54,303 bases of DNA. Origin: Ignavibacteriaceae bacterium (GTDB taxonomy: Bacteria > Bacteroidota > Ignavibacteria > Ignavibacteriales > Ignavibacteriaceae). Of the stretch, positions 17,188 to 26,626 are shown piece by piece; positions within the stretch are counted from its first letter, which is position 1, and each line of letters begins with the position of its first letter. The position numbers and the translations under genes are program-made. Location: contig JADLAF010000244.1 in assembly GCA_020848375.1 (NCBI GenBank), positions 1 through 54,303 on the forward strand, in the 5' to 3' direction. The notes under the pieces were generated by a model. The model was not told where the DNA came from. It was given only the letters and a program-made list of their open reading frames with translations, and searched no databases.

Positions 17188-19596
17188 TCAGAAAACTATT
17201 TCTACGTTAATTACATCCTCTTCATACAAAGCAGGAGTGATAGACAGTTTCTCTACCGGCTCACCATTAATCTTTTTTACCTGGGACTGATTATTCCCGG
17301 CTTTTTTGCAAGTCAGTTTTATTGTTTTTCCGCGAAATTTGCGGGTTGCACTGAATCCATTCCATGAGGAAGGAATTGCAGGTTCAATAGTTATGCCCTC
17401 CAGTGAAGTCTTAAATCCGGCTATCTGATCCATACCGTTTCGCAGCATCCATACGGCTGTTCCCGTCAGCCAGGAGTGAGATGCCTGCCCTTCAGTCGGA
17501 TGATCAGGGCTGGTTACATATTCAGCGAATACATACGGTTCAATTTCGTAACGGTCAATCCTTTTTGATGAGTTAACCGGCAGCATTTTTTTAAAGACGG
17601 AAAATGCCTTATCAGTATCACCGTTAAGGAATGAAGCAAGCACAAACCATGATGATGCATGGTTAAAGATGGCGCCGTTCTCTTTTTTGCCTGGAACGCA
17701 GCGGCTGATAAGCCCTACATCTTCCTCAACTGTGGTGTAAGATGGCCAGCAAATCTGGATTCCGTTATCTCTTTCCAAGAGCTTTGCTGTGGATTCAAGC
17801 GCCTTTGAGCCGCGTGCCTTGGGGGCGAGCCCTGAGATCACTGACCAAGTCTGAGAATTGATAAAAATCTTGCCTTGTTCAGCTTCATGTGTACCGAGTG
17901 GTTCGCCGTTATCCTTAAAAGCCCGGATATACCACTCGCCATCCCATGCAACAGCATTTATCACTTTACCAAGATGGTCGTATGTTGAATGCCAGCGGGC
18001 CTGAGTTTCAAAGTCACCTTTTTTCTTGAGCAGCTCAAAGGATTTTTTGATAATATATGCCAGAAAGAATCCGCCCCAGATGGTTTCTCCTTTACCTTTT
18101 GGACCAACTTTATCGAGTGTGTCATTCCAATCACCATTCATCATCTTAGGAATGCCCCTTTCTGTTGTTGCGGAGATAGCATAATCCACTGCACGCTTCA
18201 GGTGTTCGTAAACATTTGCGCTCCCGCCGTCATAAAATGTAACATCCTCATCAAGGATTGACATATCTCCGGTTTCATTAAGATATTCAATAAGCCCGAA
18301 AGGAATCCAAAGCGGTGTGTCAGAATGATTAGTTCTTTCACCCCAGTCTGTAAGTTTAAAAAAGTTATGCAGTGTTGAGCCGTCTGAGAACTGGAATCGA
18401 AGTGCGTTAAGCAGTCTTGCCCTGACGCGCTCAGGGTCAGCCAGTACTACACCGAGTATATCCTGAAACTGATCTCTCATCCCGGTTCCAAACAAAAGTC
18501 CACCATGATAATATCCGGAATTACGCGCCATATCAAAGGTTACTGCTGCCTGATATTGGTTCCAGACGTTAAGCATCAGATTTATATCATCGTCTGGTGA
18601 TTCAATAGAGAAGTGAGAGAGATAATTATCCCACCATTTATTCAATTCATCAAATCTTTTTTTACAGCGGGAGATATTGCGAATATCCTTCCAGTCCAGT
18701 CCCTCAAAAGGATTCTCTTCCTCTTTATCGTTGACAATCATGACAATAGCGAATTCCTTTTCTTCTCCAGGCGCTAATGTCAATTCTGATTGCAGAGCAG
18801 CAACAGGATCACCGGCGGTTATTTCTGTATTACCCATCTTTCCGTTCTCTACAGCAACAGGGTTGGTCTCAGATCTCCAGCGTCCTATGAAAGCATCTAA
18901 CGATGAATCATATCCGGTAACCGGCAGTGTGCTGGTGAAAAGCAGCCAGTGTTTCCAGTCAAGATTTGGCTGCTCAACAGAAACTTTCTTGTTCAGCACC
19001 CAGTATCTCCGTGTGGCGGTTAATGTCTGATGCTTTTTATCGTAATGAATATCAGTGAAATGTTTATCGTTCGGCTGATTGATTATGTCGTTCAGGGCGT
19101 TACCCATCATCAGTTCTGTGAAAGCATAAATACCTAGATTTTTTTGAGTTTTACCAGTGTTAACTAATCTGACTTTCCAGATTTCACCATTAAGGTCTCT
19201 CGGGACAAAATAAGTCAGCGTACCTTTAATATTATCAAATTCAGTTTCAACCGATGTATATCCGAGACCGTGTCGGCATTCATAAAACTTATACTTAACA
19301 TCGAGTGTCGGTGCCCAGCTCAGTGACCAGTATTTTTTTGAATCATTGTCCCGGATCATCACATAGCGCCCGGGGCGGTCCCAAGGCAGACAGTTATAGC
19401 GCATTCTGGTGAGCCGGTTATCACGTGGAGTATCAACAAAACTGAAACCGCCGCCGGTGTGACTTATCAGACCGGCGTATTTTGGATTCCACATGTAATT
19501 AAACCAGGGACGGGGAGTGCGGGGATCAGTGATAATATACTCCCGGTAATCCTCGGAAAATCTTCCGTACTTATTCTCAAAAAGATTCTTCTTCAT
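17188..19596 (-). CDS. GH94 glycoside phosphorylase (cellobiose/chitobiose phosphorylase type)
   Basis: 802 residues, the normal length for this family of inverting phosphorylases that split a beta-disaccharide with phosphate to give a sugar 1-phosphate and a free sugar. Landmarks: TPRPWFNYMWNPKYAGLISHTGGGFSF region at the N-terminus, GTGMRDQFQD, the DWND motif at 489-492 where the general-acid Asp of the family lies, GGFFLAY, and SHSWLTGTAVWML near the end. No signal peptide, so it is cytoplasmic. Last gene of a five-gene operon containing a phosphohexomutase and NanE, which favours an amino-sugar disaccharide such as chitobiose, although cellobiose is equally possible from sequence alone. 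Confidence 0.88.
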   Translation of the reverse strand: MKKNLFENKYGRFSEDYREYIITDPRTPRPWFNYMWNPKYAGLISHTGGGFSFVDTPRDNRLTRMRYNCLPWDRPGRYVMIRDNDSKKYWSLSWAPTLDVKYKFYECRHGLGYTSVETEFDNIKGTLTYFVPRDLNGEIWKVRLVNTGKTQKNLGIYAFTELMMGNALNDIINQPNDKHFTDIHYDKKHQTLTATRRYWVLNKKVSVEQPNLDWKHWLLFTSTLPVTGYDSSLDAFIGRWRSETNPVAVENGKMGNTEITAGDPVAALQSELTLAPGEEKEFAIVMIVNDKEEENPFEGLDWKDIRNISRCKKRFDELNKWWDNYLSHFSIESPDDDINLMLNVWNQYQAAVTFDMARNSGYYHGGLLFGTGMRDQFQDILGVVLADPERVRARLLNALRFQFSDGSTLHNFFKLTDWGERTNHSDTPLWIPFGLIEYLNETGDMSILDEDVTFYDGGSANVYEHLKRAVDYAISATTERGIPKMMNGDWNDTLDKVGPKGKGETIWGGFFLAYIIKKSFELLKKKGDFETQARWHSTYDHLGKVINAVAWDGEWYIRAFKDNGEPLGTHEAEQGKIFINSQTWSVISGLAPKARGSKALESTAKLLERDNGIQICWPSYTTVEEDVGLISRCVPGKKENGAIFNHASSWFVLASFLNGDTDKAFSVFKKMLPVNSSKRIDRYEIEPYVFAEYVTSPDHPTEGQASHSWLTGTAVWMLRNGMDQIAGFKTSLEGITIEPAIPSSWNGFSATRKFRGKTIKLTCKKAGNNQSQVKKINGEPVEKLSITPALYEEDVINVEIVF

Positions 19597-19608
19597 GTAT
19601 ATTACTGT

Positions 19609-21042
19609 TTAATTAGTAAAAATCAGTTTTTTTGCATCGTTCAGGATATCAGCAACTTCTTTATCGCTATTACCCTCGGCGTAAAGTCGAACCATTGGCT
19701 CGGTTTCAGAACTTCGCATCAGAAGCCATCGTGAGTTTCCCTCAAGCTGAAGCTTGAGGCCGTTAATAATATCACGGCTGCTCATAAATTCCTGCTGTGC
19801 GGTAACTTTAAAACCGGCAATTTTGTCTGGGGGAGATTTTGCCAGCGCTGGGATAAGGGCTATTCTATTATTATCAATATAGTGAGCATCAATTCTATCA
19901 TAGAAAATTTCTCCGTACTCTTTTCGTTTTGCTGCAACTAATTCAGAAAGTTTCTTATAGCCGGATGCTGCAAGCATTTCAACAAAAAGAAGTCCTGATA
20001 GCAGTCCGTCCCGGTCGGGAATATGAAATGAGTATCCAAACCCGCCGCTTTCTTCTGCCGCAAAGAGTACGTTGTCTTTAAGCATTTCTTCACATAGATA
20101 CTTAAATCCAACTTGAACGTTTATAATTTTCCGTTTTTCACTTGCAAACACGTTCAGTTTATCTGTAACCGAAGATGTCTTTGCGATATGTCCTGAAAGT
20201 TTTTTTGTATTCACCAGGTAGTCGGCGAGAAGTAGTATAGTTTCCTGAGCGCTGAGCCACTCTCCGTTTTCGAGCATTACACCAAGTCGGTCTGCATCGC
20301 CATCAGTTGCCAGCCCGATTGAGTAATCCCCCTGCTTTAACTCCTCTGCAAGCGGTTTGAGATTTTGGGGCAATGGTTCTGCAAGCCGTTCAGAGAAATC
20401 AGTTTCCGGTAGTTTGTAAATAGTACGCGCGGGAATGCCATGGTTATCCAGCGCTGTCTCAATAATCTGCTGACCAGCGCCTGACATAGAATCAATAAGG
20501 GGGTAAACACCTGATTCTTTAATCAAGTCGAAGTCAATTATTCTTTCCAGATTATTGTAATAGATATTCCGCAAATCGGAAATCATGATATAATCTTCAC
20601 TGACCTGAACAAGGTCGCTGTTCAGATAAGATTCAACCATGCGTGTTTGTTCTGAGAGCAATGGTCCGCCGTAGGATGATTTAAATTTCACTCCGTTATA
20701 TTCCGGGGGGTTATGGCTTGCGGTTATCATAACTCCAGCGTTCATCCGTTTGTTCTTTACAAAATAGGAGACAACTGGTGTCGGGCCGGTTTTTTCAGAT
20801 AGGTATGCTCTTATGTTATTACCCGAAAGAACGCGGGCGAAAAGTTTTGCAAAATCTTTTGACTGTCTTCTGCCGTCGTAGCCAATTGCAACGCTTAGGT
20901 TATCTTTATCCTTATTTGCTTTGATCAGATAAGTCGAAAATGCCTGGGCTGCTTTAGCGATGTTAGCCGGATTTACTTCTTTATCAAGAAGACCGCGCCA
21001 GCCGTCAGTTCCGAATCTTATTTCGATTTTATTTTTATTCAT
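19609..21042 (-). CDS. Phosphohexomutase (phosphoglucomutase/phosphomannomutase family)
   Basis: 477-residue alpha-D-phosphohexomutase with all four domains: catalytic serine S109 in MITASHNPPEYNG, metal-binding DGDADR near residue 245, sugar-specificity EESGGFGYSFHIPDRDG near 327, and phosphate-binding SSETEPMVRLYAEG near the C-terminus. It would move phosphate between C1 and C6 of a hexose phosphate. Given the downstream GH94 phosphorylase, the likely job is to convert the released sugar 1-phosphate to the 6-phosphate for catabolism (inference). Overlaps the nanE gene by 4 bases. Confidence 0.88.
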   Translation of the reverse strand: MNKNKIEIRFGTDGWRGLLDKEVNPANIAKAAQAFSTYLIKANKDKDNLSVAIGYDGRRQSKDFAKLFARVLSGNNIRAYLSEKTGPTPVVSYFVKNKRMNAGVMITASHNPPEYNGVKFKSSYGGPLLSEQTRMVESYLNSDLVQVSEDYIMISDLRNIYYNNLERIIDFDLIKESGVYPLIDSMSGAGQQIIETALDNHGIPARTIYKLPETDFSERLAEPLPQNLKPLAEELKQGDYSIGLATDGDADRLGVMLENGEWLSAQETILLLADYLVNTKKLSGHIAKTSSVTDKLNVFASEKRKIINVQVGFKYLCEEMLKDNVLFAAEESGGFGYSFHIPDRDGLLSGLLFVEMLAASGYKKLSELVAAKRKEYGEIFYDRIDAHYIDNNRIALIPALAKSPPDKIAGFKVTAQQEFMSSRDIINGLKLQLEGNSRWLLMRSSETEPMVRLYAEGNSDKEVADILNDAKKLIFTN

Positions 21043-21752
21043 TTTAGTTTTTTATCAGATTCCTTTTTAATACTCTCGGCATACCATGATGTTATCATTC
21101 TTGGCCGTGTTATGGCTGTTCCAGCCACCACAGCAAAAGCACCGAGGGCAATCATCCTGCCTGCATCAGCGGGCATATTGATTCTGCCTTCTGCAATGAC
21201 CGGGATGTTCACTCTGTTCACCAATTCCTGTAATAATGCAAAATCGGCACCGTCATTTTTTTTATGAGCAGTCTCAGTAGTATATCCGGAAAGCGTTGTT
21301 GAAAGACAATCCGCTCCGGCCTGAACGCAGGCCATCCCGTCTTCAAGTGTTGAGATATCTGCCATGACAGGGATGAGGTACCGCTTTTTTAATTCAGCAA
21401 TAAACTCAGGTCCGGTTAGTCCCTCACGCGGTCTGAAAGTACCGTCAACCGCGACCATGTGAATTCCGGTCTCCATAATCTCCTCAAATTCTTTGTAGGA
21501 ACCGGTTATTCTTACATAACCATCTTCAAACTTGCTTTTGGTTAACCCAATGACCGGGACGTTTACACTTCGTACGATCATAGCTGTTTTTTCTATGTCA
21601 CGCGACCGTATACCAACTGCACCACCCATTACGGCAGCTCTTGCAAACATGGTTACCCCTTCAGGCGAGTTAAAAGGATCGTCTCCTTCTGACTGACAGG
21701 AAACTATTAGCCCACCTCGTAATTTATCAAATAACTCTTGGTTAGACATCAT
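21039..21752 (-). CDS. nanE: N-acetylmannosamine-6-phosphate 2-epimerase
   Basis: 237-residue TIM-barrel enzyme. LRGGLIVSCQSEGDDPFNSPE at the N-terminus, IGLTKSKFEDG, VAVDGTFRPRE, MADISTLEDGMACVQAGAD, TTLSGYT and VIAEGRINMPADA are classic NanE segments, with the catalytic Lys expected in GLTKSKF. It interconverts ManNAc-6-P and GlcNAc-6-P. It is coupled by 4-base overlaps to both neighbours, the hydantoinase-like gene upstream and the mutase downstream. No sialic acid lyase (NanA) or ROK kinase (NanK) is in the window, so a route to ManNAc-6-P other than sialic acid may exist. Confidence 0.9.
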   Translation of the reverse strand: MMSNQELFDKLRGGLIVSCQSEGDDPFNSPEGVTMFARAAVMGGAVGIRSRDIEKTAMIVRSVNVPVIGLTKSKFEDGYVRITGSYKEFEEIMETGIHMVAVDGTFRPREGLTGPEFIAELKKRYLIPVMADISTLEDGMACVQAGADCLSTTLSGYTTETAHKKNDGADFALLQELVNRVNIPVIAEGRINMPADAGRMIALGAFAVVAGTAITRPRMITSWYAESIKKESDKKLK

Positions 21753-23905
21753 TTTTTTGCAGCCGATATGATTACGACATTCTGATCAGGAGGTGTGTTT
21801 TTAAGCTCAAGTTCTGCAACCGAAATAAGCTGTGACTCAATCATGAGCCCTGTTAAATCCAGTACTTTTCTTGAGTAAAGCACAAAAATATCGGGGAGCA
21901 GTGCCCCTGCATCACCAAAGGTTGTGTACTCAGAAATTATCCTGCTTAGTTCATTTTTTACGTTTTGACAGGGGAGCATGATAACTTTAGCATTTGAAAG
22001 CTGCAGTTTAATTGTACCTTCAATATCAAGAACCCTGATGGTTGTTCTACTTTCAGACTTAAACCAAAGAAATGATTTTGTTGTGCTCCGTGAGGTAAAC
22101 ACTCTGAAAAACTCAGTCTGACCTTCAATGCTCACTGAACCCTGATTACACTTCATACTCTGTGAAGCTACAAGAGATAACTCATTATCATTCAACGACT
22201 TAGCACCAAGTTCCTTAGTTCTCATCTCGCTTGAACCTGTAGCTGTTGCAATCACTTTTTTATTCTGGTTATCAATTTCAATGGTGACTTCAACTGAATC
22301 AGGGGATGCTCCCATATTTAGGACTGAGTCCACTGCTAACTGTCTTAGGTTCAGGATATCGCCCTCGGTCGGGTTAATGATGTTTTTTTCAACAGAGTCG
22401 CGGATGATTCCTAATGCTGCTCCGATAGCAGAAATCACCTCACTGTTTTCAGCGATTTTGTGTTCAACGTTCATATATTCCGCGGTGAATGGAACAATTG
22501 CGGAAGCTCCGCCACCTCCGCCTACAAAACGGAGCATATCCTTGTCGAGCTTGTATTCGCGTGTAAGCTGCTCAATAATTGGTTTAATCTTTTTGGCGGA
22601 GATGGTGAGTATATCCTTAGCCAGTTCTTCAGCAGGTCTTCTAAAAATAACTGAAAGAGAAGCGAAGGCATTTTTTATATTGACCATATTTGCAAAACCG
22701 TGTCCGGCATCTTTTACGAATCCCAAAAAATAGGAAGCACCTGTTGGGGTAATAGTAAATTTTCGCGTCTGTACTTTGGGGTCAACTATTGCCAGATAAT
22801 CTGACGGGTCACCGTCCACAGGTTTGACTTTTTCGATTGAGATATTTGTGAAGTTTGATTCGTTTGCATAGGAAACATATTGCAGTTTGGCTATGTGCGC
22901 AGAGCGTGGACCAACATCTGTGATATGTTTACCATCTGTGCGAGGAACGGAACCTCCTGCAATTCCGAGTGTTCTAACATCTAAAGTTCTGAGGAAAAGC
23001 CGATTCTTTCCGATCTGAGCGCTTTTAACCTGCGGCTTTCCATTTTTTATGACGGAGATATCAGTAGAGGTTCCGCCTACTTCGAGAAATATCCCATCCG
23101 AAATTTTTGCATACATCAGTGCTGCTGCAACACCGGCCGCGGGACCTGAGAGCATGGTGAGAATCGGACGGCGGCGCATTTCATTAATATCCATGATTCC
23201 GCCGTCAGAGCGCATTACCATGAGTGGTGCAGAGATACCGCTTTCACGAACTGCCTGCTCGGTGAGGTTAGCAGTTTCAAGCATTTTTGGCATCATGCTT
23301 GCGTTTATAACTGCTGTCCGGGTTCTCACACGAAGTCCGTACAGACGGGAAATTCGGCTCGCGGGTGTGCAGAGAATTCCCATCTCCACCGCAACTTTGG
23401 TTATATATTCTTCATTTTCCGGATCATCTACGCCGAATGCCTCCGATGCAACAAGAACTGATGCACCCGCAGCTAATAATTCTTTGATTACTCCGGGGAC
23501 TGAATTTTTCCAGTCAGGGTCAGTTGTCTCAATGTATTTGTAAAAAGTAGAAAGATATTTTGAAGGAGAAAGCTCGATATTGCCAACATCACTTTGCTTT
23601 CGTGAAAGTTTTCCCTCAAATCCTTTCCCAAGACCAATTACTCCTACTTTTGCAACGTCACCTTCAAGCAATGCATTTGTGGCCTGAGTTGTTGAGTGAG
23701 CTATAAGCTTAATTTCTTCAGCCAGAATTTTGGCATCCCCGACAAGCTGAAGCATTGAATCAACAACACCACGTGCAACTCCCTTATCAGATGTGTGTGT
23801 TGTGGGAACACACGCTTTACCAACAATCGAAAAATCTGCTAAATCAACAGCAACCGCATGGGTGAAAGTACCGCCTACATCTATTCCTATTTTAATTTTT
23901 CTCAT
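21749..23905 (-). CDS. Hydantoinase/oxoprolinase (HyuA)-family protein
   Basis: 718 residues. The N-terminal GIDVGGTFTHAVAVD is the ASKHA-type phosphate-binding loop of the family; IAHSTTQATNALLEG, LSGPAAGVAAA, FLEVGGTSTDIS and RFVGGGGGASAIVPF are further HyuA segments. HyuA-type subunits couple ATP to opening of cyclic amides such as hydantoins or 5-oxoproline, normally with a HyuB partner. No HyuB gene is nearby, and the operon neighbours are sugar enzymes, so its real substrate is open. The last 150 residues have no recognised domain. Overlaps nanE by 4 bases; the transporter gene lies 54 bases upstream. Confidence 0.8.
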   Translation of the reverse strand: MRKIKIGIDVGGTFTHAVAVDLADFSIVGKACVPTTHTSDKGVARGVVDSMLQLVGDAKILAEEIKLIAHSTTQATNALLEGDVAKVGVIGLGKGFEGKLSRKQSDVGNIELSPSKYLSTFYKYIETTDPDWKNSVPGVIKELLAAGASVLVASEAFGVDDPENEEYITKVAVEMGILCTPASRISRLYGLRVRTRTAVINASMMPKMLETANLTEQAVRESGISAPLMVMRSDGGIMDINEMRRRPILTMLSGPAAGVAAALMYAKISDGIFLEVGGTSTDISVIKNGKPQVKSAQIGKNRLFLRTLDVRTLGIAGGSVPRTDGKHITDVGPRSAHIAKLQYVSYANESNFTNISIEKVKPVDGDPSDYLAIVDPKVQTRKFTITPTGASYFLGFVKDAGHGFANMVNIKNAFASLSVIFRRPAEELAKDILTISAKKIKPIIEQLTREYKLDKDMLRFVGGGGGASAIVPFTAEYMNVEHKIAENSEVISAIGAALGIIRDSVEKNIINPTEGDILNLRQLAVDSVLNMGASPDSVEVTIEIDNQNKKVIATATGSSEMRTKELGAKSLNDNELSLVASQSMKCNQGSVSIEGQTEFFRVFTSRSTTKSFLWFKSESRTTIRVLDIEGTIKLQLSNAKVIMLPCQNVKNELSRIISEYTTFGDAGALLPDIFVLYSRKVLDLTGLMIESQLISVAELELKNTPPDQNVVIISAAKK

Positions 23906-23959
23906 CGTGCCGTTACCGATTCATTTGGATTTCTAAACATTGCTATGATTTCCTGCGCT

Positions 23960-25435
23960 TCACGGGTAGTAAATGATTGCTGAAACGGCTAAACCCATGA
24001 CTGCAATACCCCAGGTATAAGCAATGGTATTCCATAAAATTTTCTGAACTTCAACTCTCATTTCATTTGCAAGCCAGACGTTTTGAGTATTGGTTGGGTC
24101 ACTTATTCCCTGAATCTGACCAACTGAAAGAAGCATCCCCATAATTGCACCCGGTATCATACCGGAAGCAAGCAAAATCGCTGCGATACCATAACCCATT
24201 CCCCAGACGTTCAGAGGTCCGCGGTAAAGAGCAAGCGGGGCTGCAAGCCCGAATGTTATTATAAATGACAATTTTCCAGTTGGGATTATAGATGAGATCA
24301 CAGGTTTTAATAATGAAAGTACAGGCCACCCTTCCGGATACAATGAAGCAGCGGCATTTCCGGAAGGACCCATAACAGCATTAAGAAGCATCCCGATGCC
24401 CAGCATTAGCGCAACAGCGGGCATAACAACCGAGCCCCCTTCAAGTATTGACCTGACTAATATATTAAGACTGTTCTTCTGATATGTGGTAAGAAAACCA
24501 TATATAAGCCCGGTAATAAACGCTGCGATAAAATTCATATTAAAGACCAGAATGAGCAGAAGGGGTACTACCGGGATGAGATATGCCCCCCAAAAAATTC
24601 CAGGTTTCTTGTTGCCTGAAAAAATTCTCTTCAATGAGAGTAGTACCACAAGGAGCAGCCCTGAAAGTATGATATACTTGAGAGCAACCACCGCTGAAAT
24701 GGTGAAAAGCACAATTCTTGCAGAGGCACTCTGATCAATCATTCCGCTTGCCGGGAAGTACAAGACACCGATCATGATGAGCAGACCAAGAGAAAGAATT
24801 ATTTTCTTAAAATTAATGTCATGTCCGTCCCGATATAGCTGAATAGTTAAATAGATAGCTGCAACTACAAAGGATATTCCAAACATGATAAGGGCAAAAA
24901 ATCTGACTTCATCAGGGGAAAGTTTCAGCACTTCTATATATACTGCCCAGTTGCCCACATTTAGAATTCCGCCGATGCTCAGACCAAGCAGAAAGACCCC
25001 AACTGTGGTAATGGGGGAAAGCCCAACTGAGATAAGAATTGGAAGAACGACTGTTGAAACCATAATGATTGCCCCCAGCCCGCCGAGGGTTGTGAAAAGC
25101 AGAATTATAAACAGCATCATCACCATAGCGATGGTCCATGGTTTGTCCCCAGCGAGCTCTGCTCCCAATTTTATAAAATTTTCAGCAACACCCGTTTTCT
25201 GAAGCATGATACTTAACATACTCCCAAAGATAGCGATAGTGTAAGCTTCGGCAAGCCGGGTTGAGCCCTGACCCAGAACAAAAGTTAAGACATGTTCAGG
25301 ACTAACCCCCGATATTAAAGGGATGAAAAAAGCCATCAGCGGCAGTGCAAGCAGCGCGGGAATTTTCCGGAAAAACATCAGTCCGGACATGATCAGAAAG
25401 ACGACCAGAACACCGGCTAATTGTAACGATTCCAT
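23960..25435 (-). CDS. Ion-transporter superfamily permease (GntP/CitMHS-like)
   Basis: 491 very hydrophobic residues forming about 12 membrane helices with the inverted-repeat pattern of the ion transporter superfamily (gluconate, citrate and dicarboxylate symporters). GGLGAIIMVSTVVLPILIS in the first half and GPSGNAAASLYPEGWP plus YRGPLNVWGMGYGIA in the second half are likely re-entrant substrate loops. First gene of the operon, so it probably imports the compound processed by the HyuA-like protein and NanE (inference). The exact family is uncertain; substrate unknown. The divergent promoter region 25436-25521 is shared with murB. Confidence 0.65.
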   Translation of the reverse strand: MESLQLAGVLVVFLIMSGLMFFRKIPALLALPLMAFFIPLISGVSPEHVLTFVLGQGSTRLAEAYTIAIFGSMLSIMLQKTGVAENFIKLGAELAGDKPWTIAMVMMLFIILLFTTLGGLGAIIMVSTVVLPILISVGLSPITTVGVFLLGLSIGGILNVGNWAVYIEVLKLSPDEVRFFALIMFGISFVVAAIYLTIQLYRDGHDINFKKIILSLGLLIMIGVLYFPASGMIDQSASARIVLFTISAVVALKYIILSGLLLVVLLSLKRIFSGNKKPGIFWGAYLIPVVPLLLILVFNMNFIAAFITGLIYGFLTTYQKNSLNILVRSILEGGSVVMPAVALMLGIGMLLNAVMGPSGNAAASLYPEGWPVLSLLKPVISSIIPTGKLSFIITFGLAAPLALYRGPLNVWGMGYGIAAILLASGMIPGAIMGMLLSVGQIQGISDPTNTQNVWLANEMRVEVQKILWNTIAYTWGIAVMGLAVSAIIYYP

Positions 25436-25521
25436 TAATCCTGCATTTACCTTTTTAATTAATTCTCAATTTAATAATAAAACAAGGATTGGTTAACTTT
25501 CAAGAAGTATTTTAAATAATT

Positions 25522-26538
25522 ATGCTTCAATTTTTAAATAAATCCCTAAAATCCAGTAATACTTTTCAGCTCGATGTCATTGCCGACAGGGTAATTGAAT
25601 TGAGTGACAAGGCCGATCTTTCAGCCGCCATTGCTGATCTCAGTTCCTCAGAAGGAAAGCGCATGATATTAGGCGGCGGGAGTAATGTCCTCTTTTCCGG
25701 AGATTATAACGGCACAGTGTTACTTAACCAGCTAAAAGGGATTGAAGTTACCGGGGAGGATGAAGAGCATTACCTGATCACATCCGCTTCTGGTGTAAAT
25801 TGGGATGGTTTTGTAGAAACATCTGTAAAAAATGACTGGTATGGGCTTGAAAATTTGTCCCTTATACCGGGTACGGTCGGTGCCGCCCCGATTCAGAATA
25901 TTGGGGCGTATGGTCAGGAGGCGGGTAATCTTATCGAGTCGGTAACCTCTTATGATATTTTAAACCGTACTACCTTTACCCTTACTGGTGCCCAATGCAG
26001 GTTCGGGTACAGAACCAGCATTTTTAAGAATGAGTTAAAGGGGCGGGTTTTTATTATAAATGTTACTTTCAGACTTCGTAAACACTTTACCCCAATACTT
26101 GGATATAGAGATGTAGCTATCAGGTTTGAAGAACGGGAATCAGATGGGATTTTAGCTGCGGAAGTAAGGGAAGCAGTTATTGAGATCAGGAAAGCAAAAC
26201 TACCCAATCCGGCAGAAATTGGAAACGCAGGAAGTTTCTTCAAAAATCCGGAAATATCGACAGCTAAATTTACTGCCCTTAAGCAAAAACATCCGGGAAT
26301 TCCTGCTTATCCAATCGGTAATGTGGTCAAAATACCCGCTGGATGGCTGATTCAGGAGGCGGGCTGGAAGGGAAGGCGGTACAAAAACTGCGGGACCTAC
26401 CCTAAGCAGGCACTTGTATTAGTGAATTATGGCGATGCACATCCTTCAGAGCTTCTTGAATTAAAAGAAATGATAAAAACCGATGTGATGGAAAAATTTT
26501 CCATAAAGCTTGAGGAAGAAGTCAATATTATTGACTGA
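25522..26538 (+). CDS. murB: UDP-N-acetylenolpyruvoylglucosamine reductase
   Basis: 338-residue FAD enzyme of peptidoglycan precursor synthesis, reducing UDP-GlcNAc-enolpyruvate to UDP-MurNAc in the cytoplasm. FAD-binding LGGGSNVLFS at about 51-60, IPGTVGAAPIQNIGAYGQE near 115, YRTSIFK, and the catalytic-site AGSFFKNP near 239 are visible, as are the IPAGWLIQEAGWKG and C-terminal GNVVKIPAG segments. The Y-loop-containing type I form is indicated by GYRDV. Apparently a single housekeeping gene, with a weak hairpin after it. Sits divergently from the transporter operon. Confidence 0.93.
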   Translation: MLQFLNKSLKSSNTFQLDVIADRVIELSDKADLSAAIADLSSSEGKRMILGGGSNVLFSGDYNGTVLLNQLKGIEVTGEDEEHYLITSASGVNWDGFVETSVKNDWYGLENLSLIPGTVGAAPIQNIGAYGQEAGNLIESVTSYDILNRTTFTLTGAQCRFGYRTSIFKNELKGRVFIINVTFRLRKHFTPILGYRDVAIRFEERESDGILAAEVREAVIEIRKAKLPNPAEIGNAGSFFKNPEISTAKFTALKQKHPGIPAYPIGNVVKIPAGWLIQEAGWKGRRYKNCGTYPKQALVLVNYGDAHPSELLELKEMIKTDVMEKFSIKLEEEVNIID

Positions 26539-26546
26539 TTTCCAGT

Positions 26547-26569
26547 AGGAGAAACCCTGGGTTCCTCCT
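26547..26569 (+). terminator. Possible weak terminator after murB
   Basis: AGGAGAAACCC and GGGTTCCTCCT form an 11-base inverted repeat with one mismatch and almost no loop. It follows murB by 9 bases, but the bases after it (TGAAATAAA) are not a T run, so termination is uncertain. Confidence 0.4.
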
Positions 26570-26626
26570 TGAAATAAAGGATATTTCTGTATAATTTAAG
26601 TCATTAAATATTCTTAAAGGTTTAAA

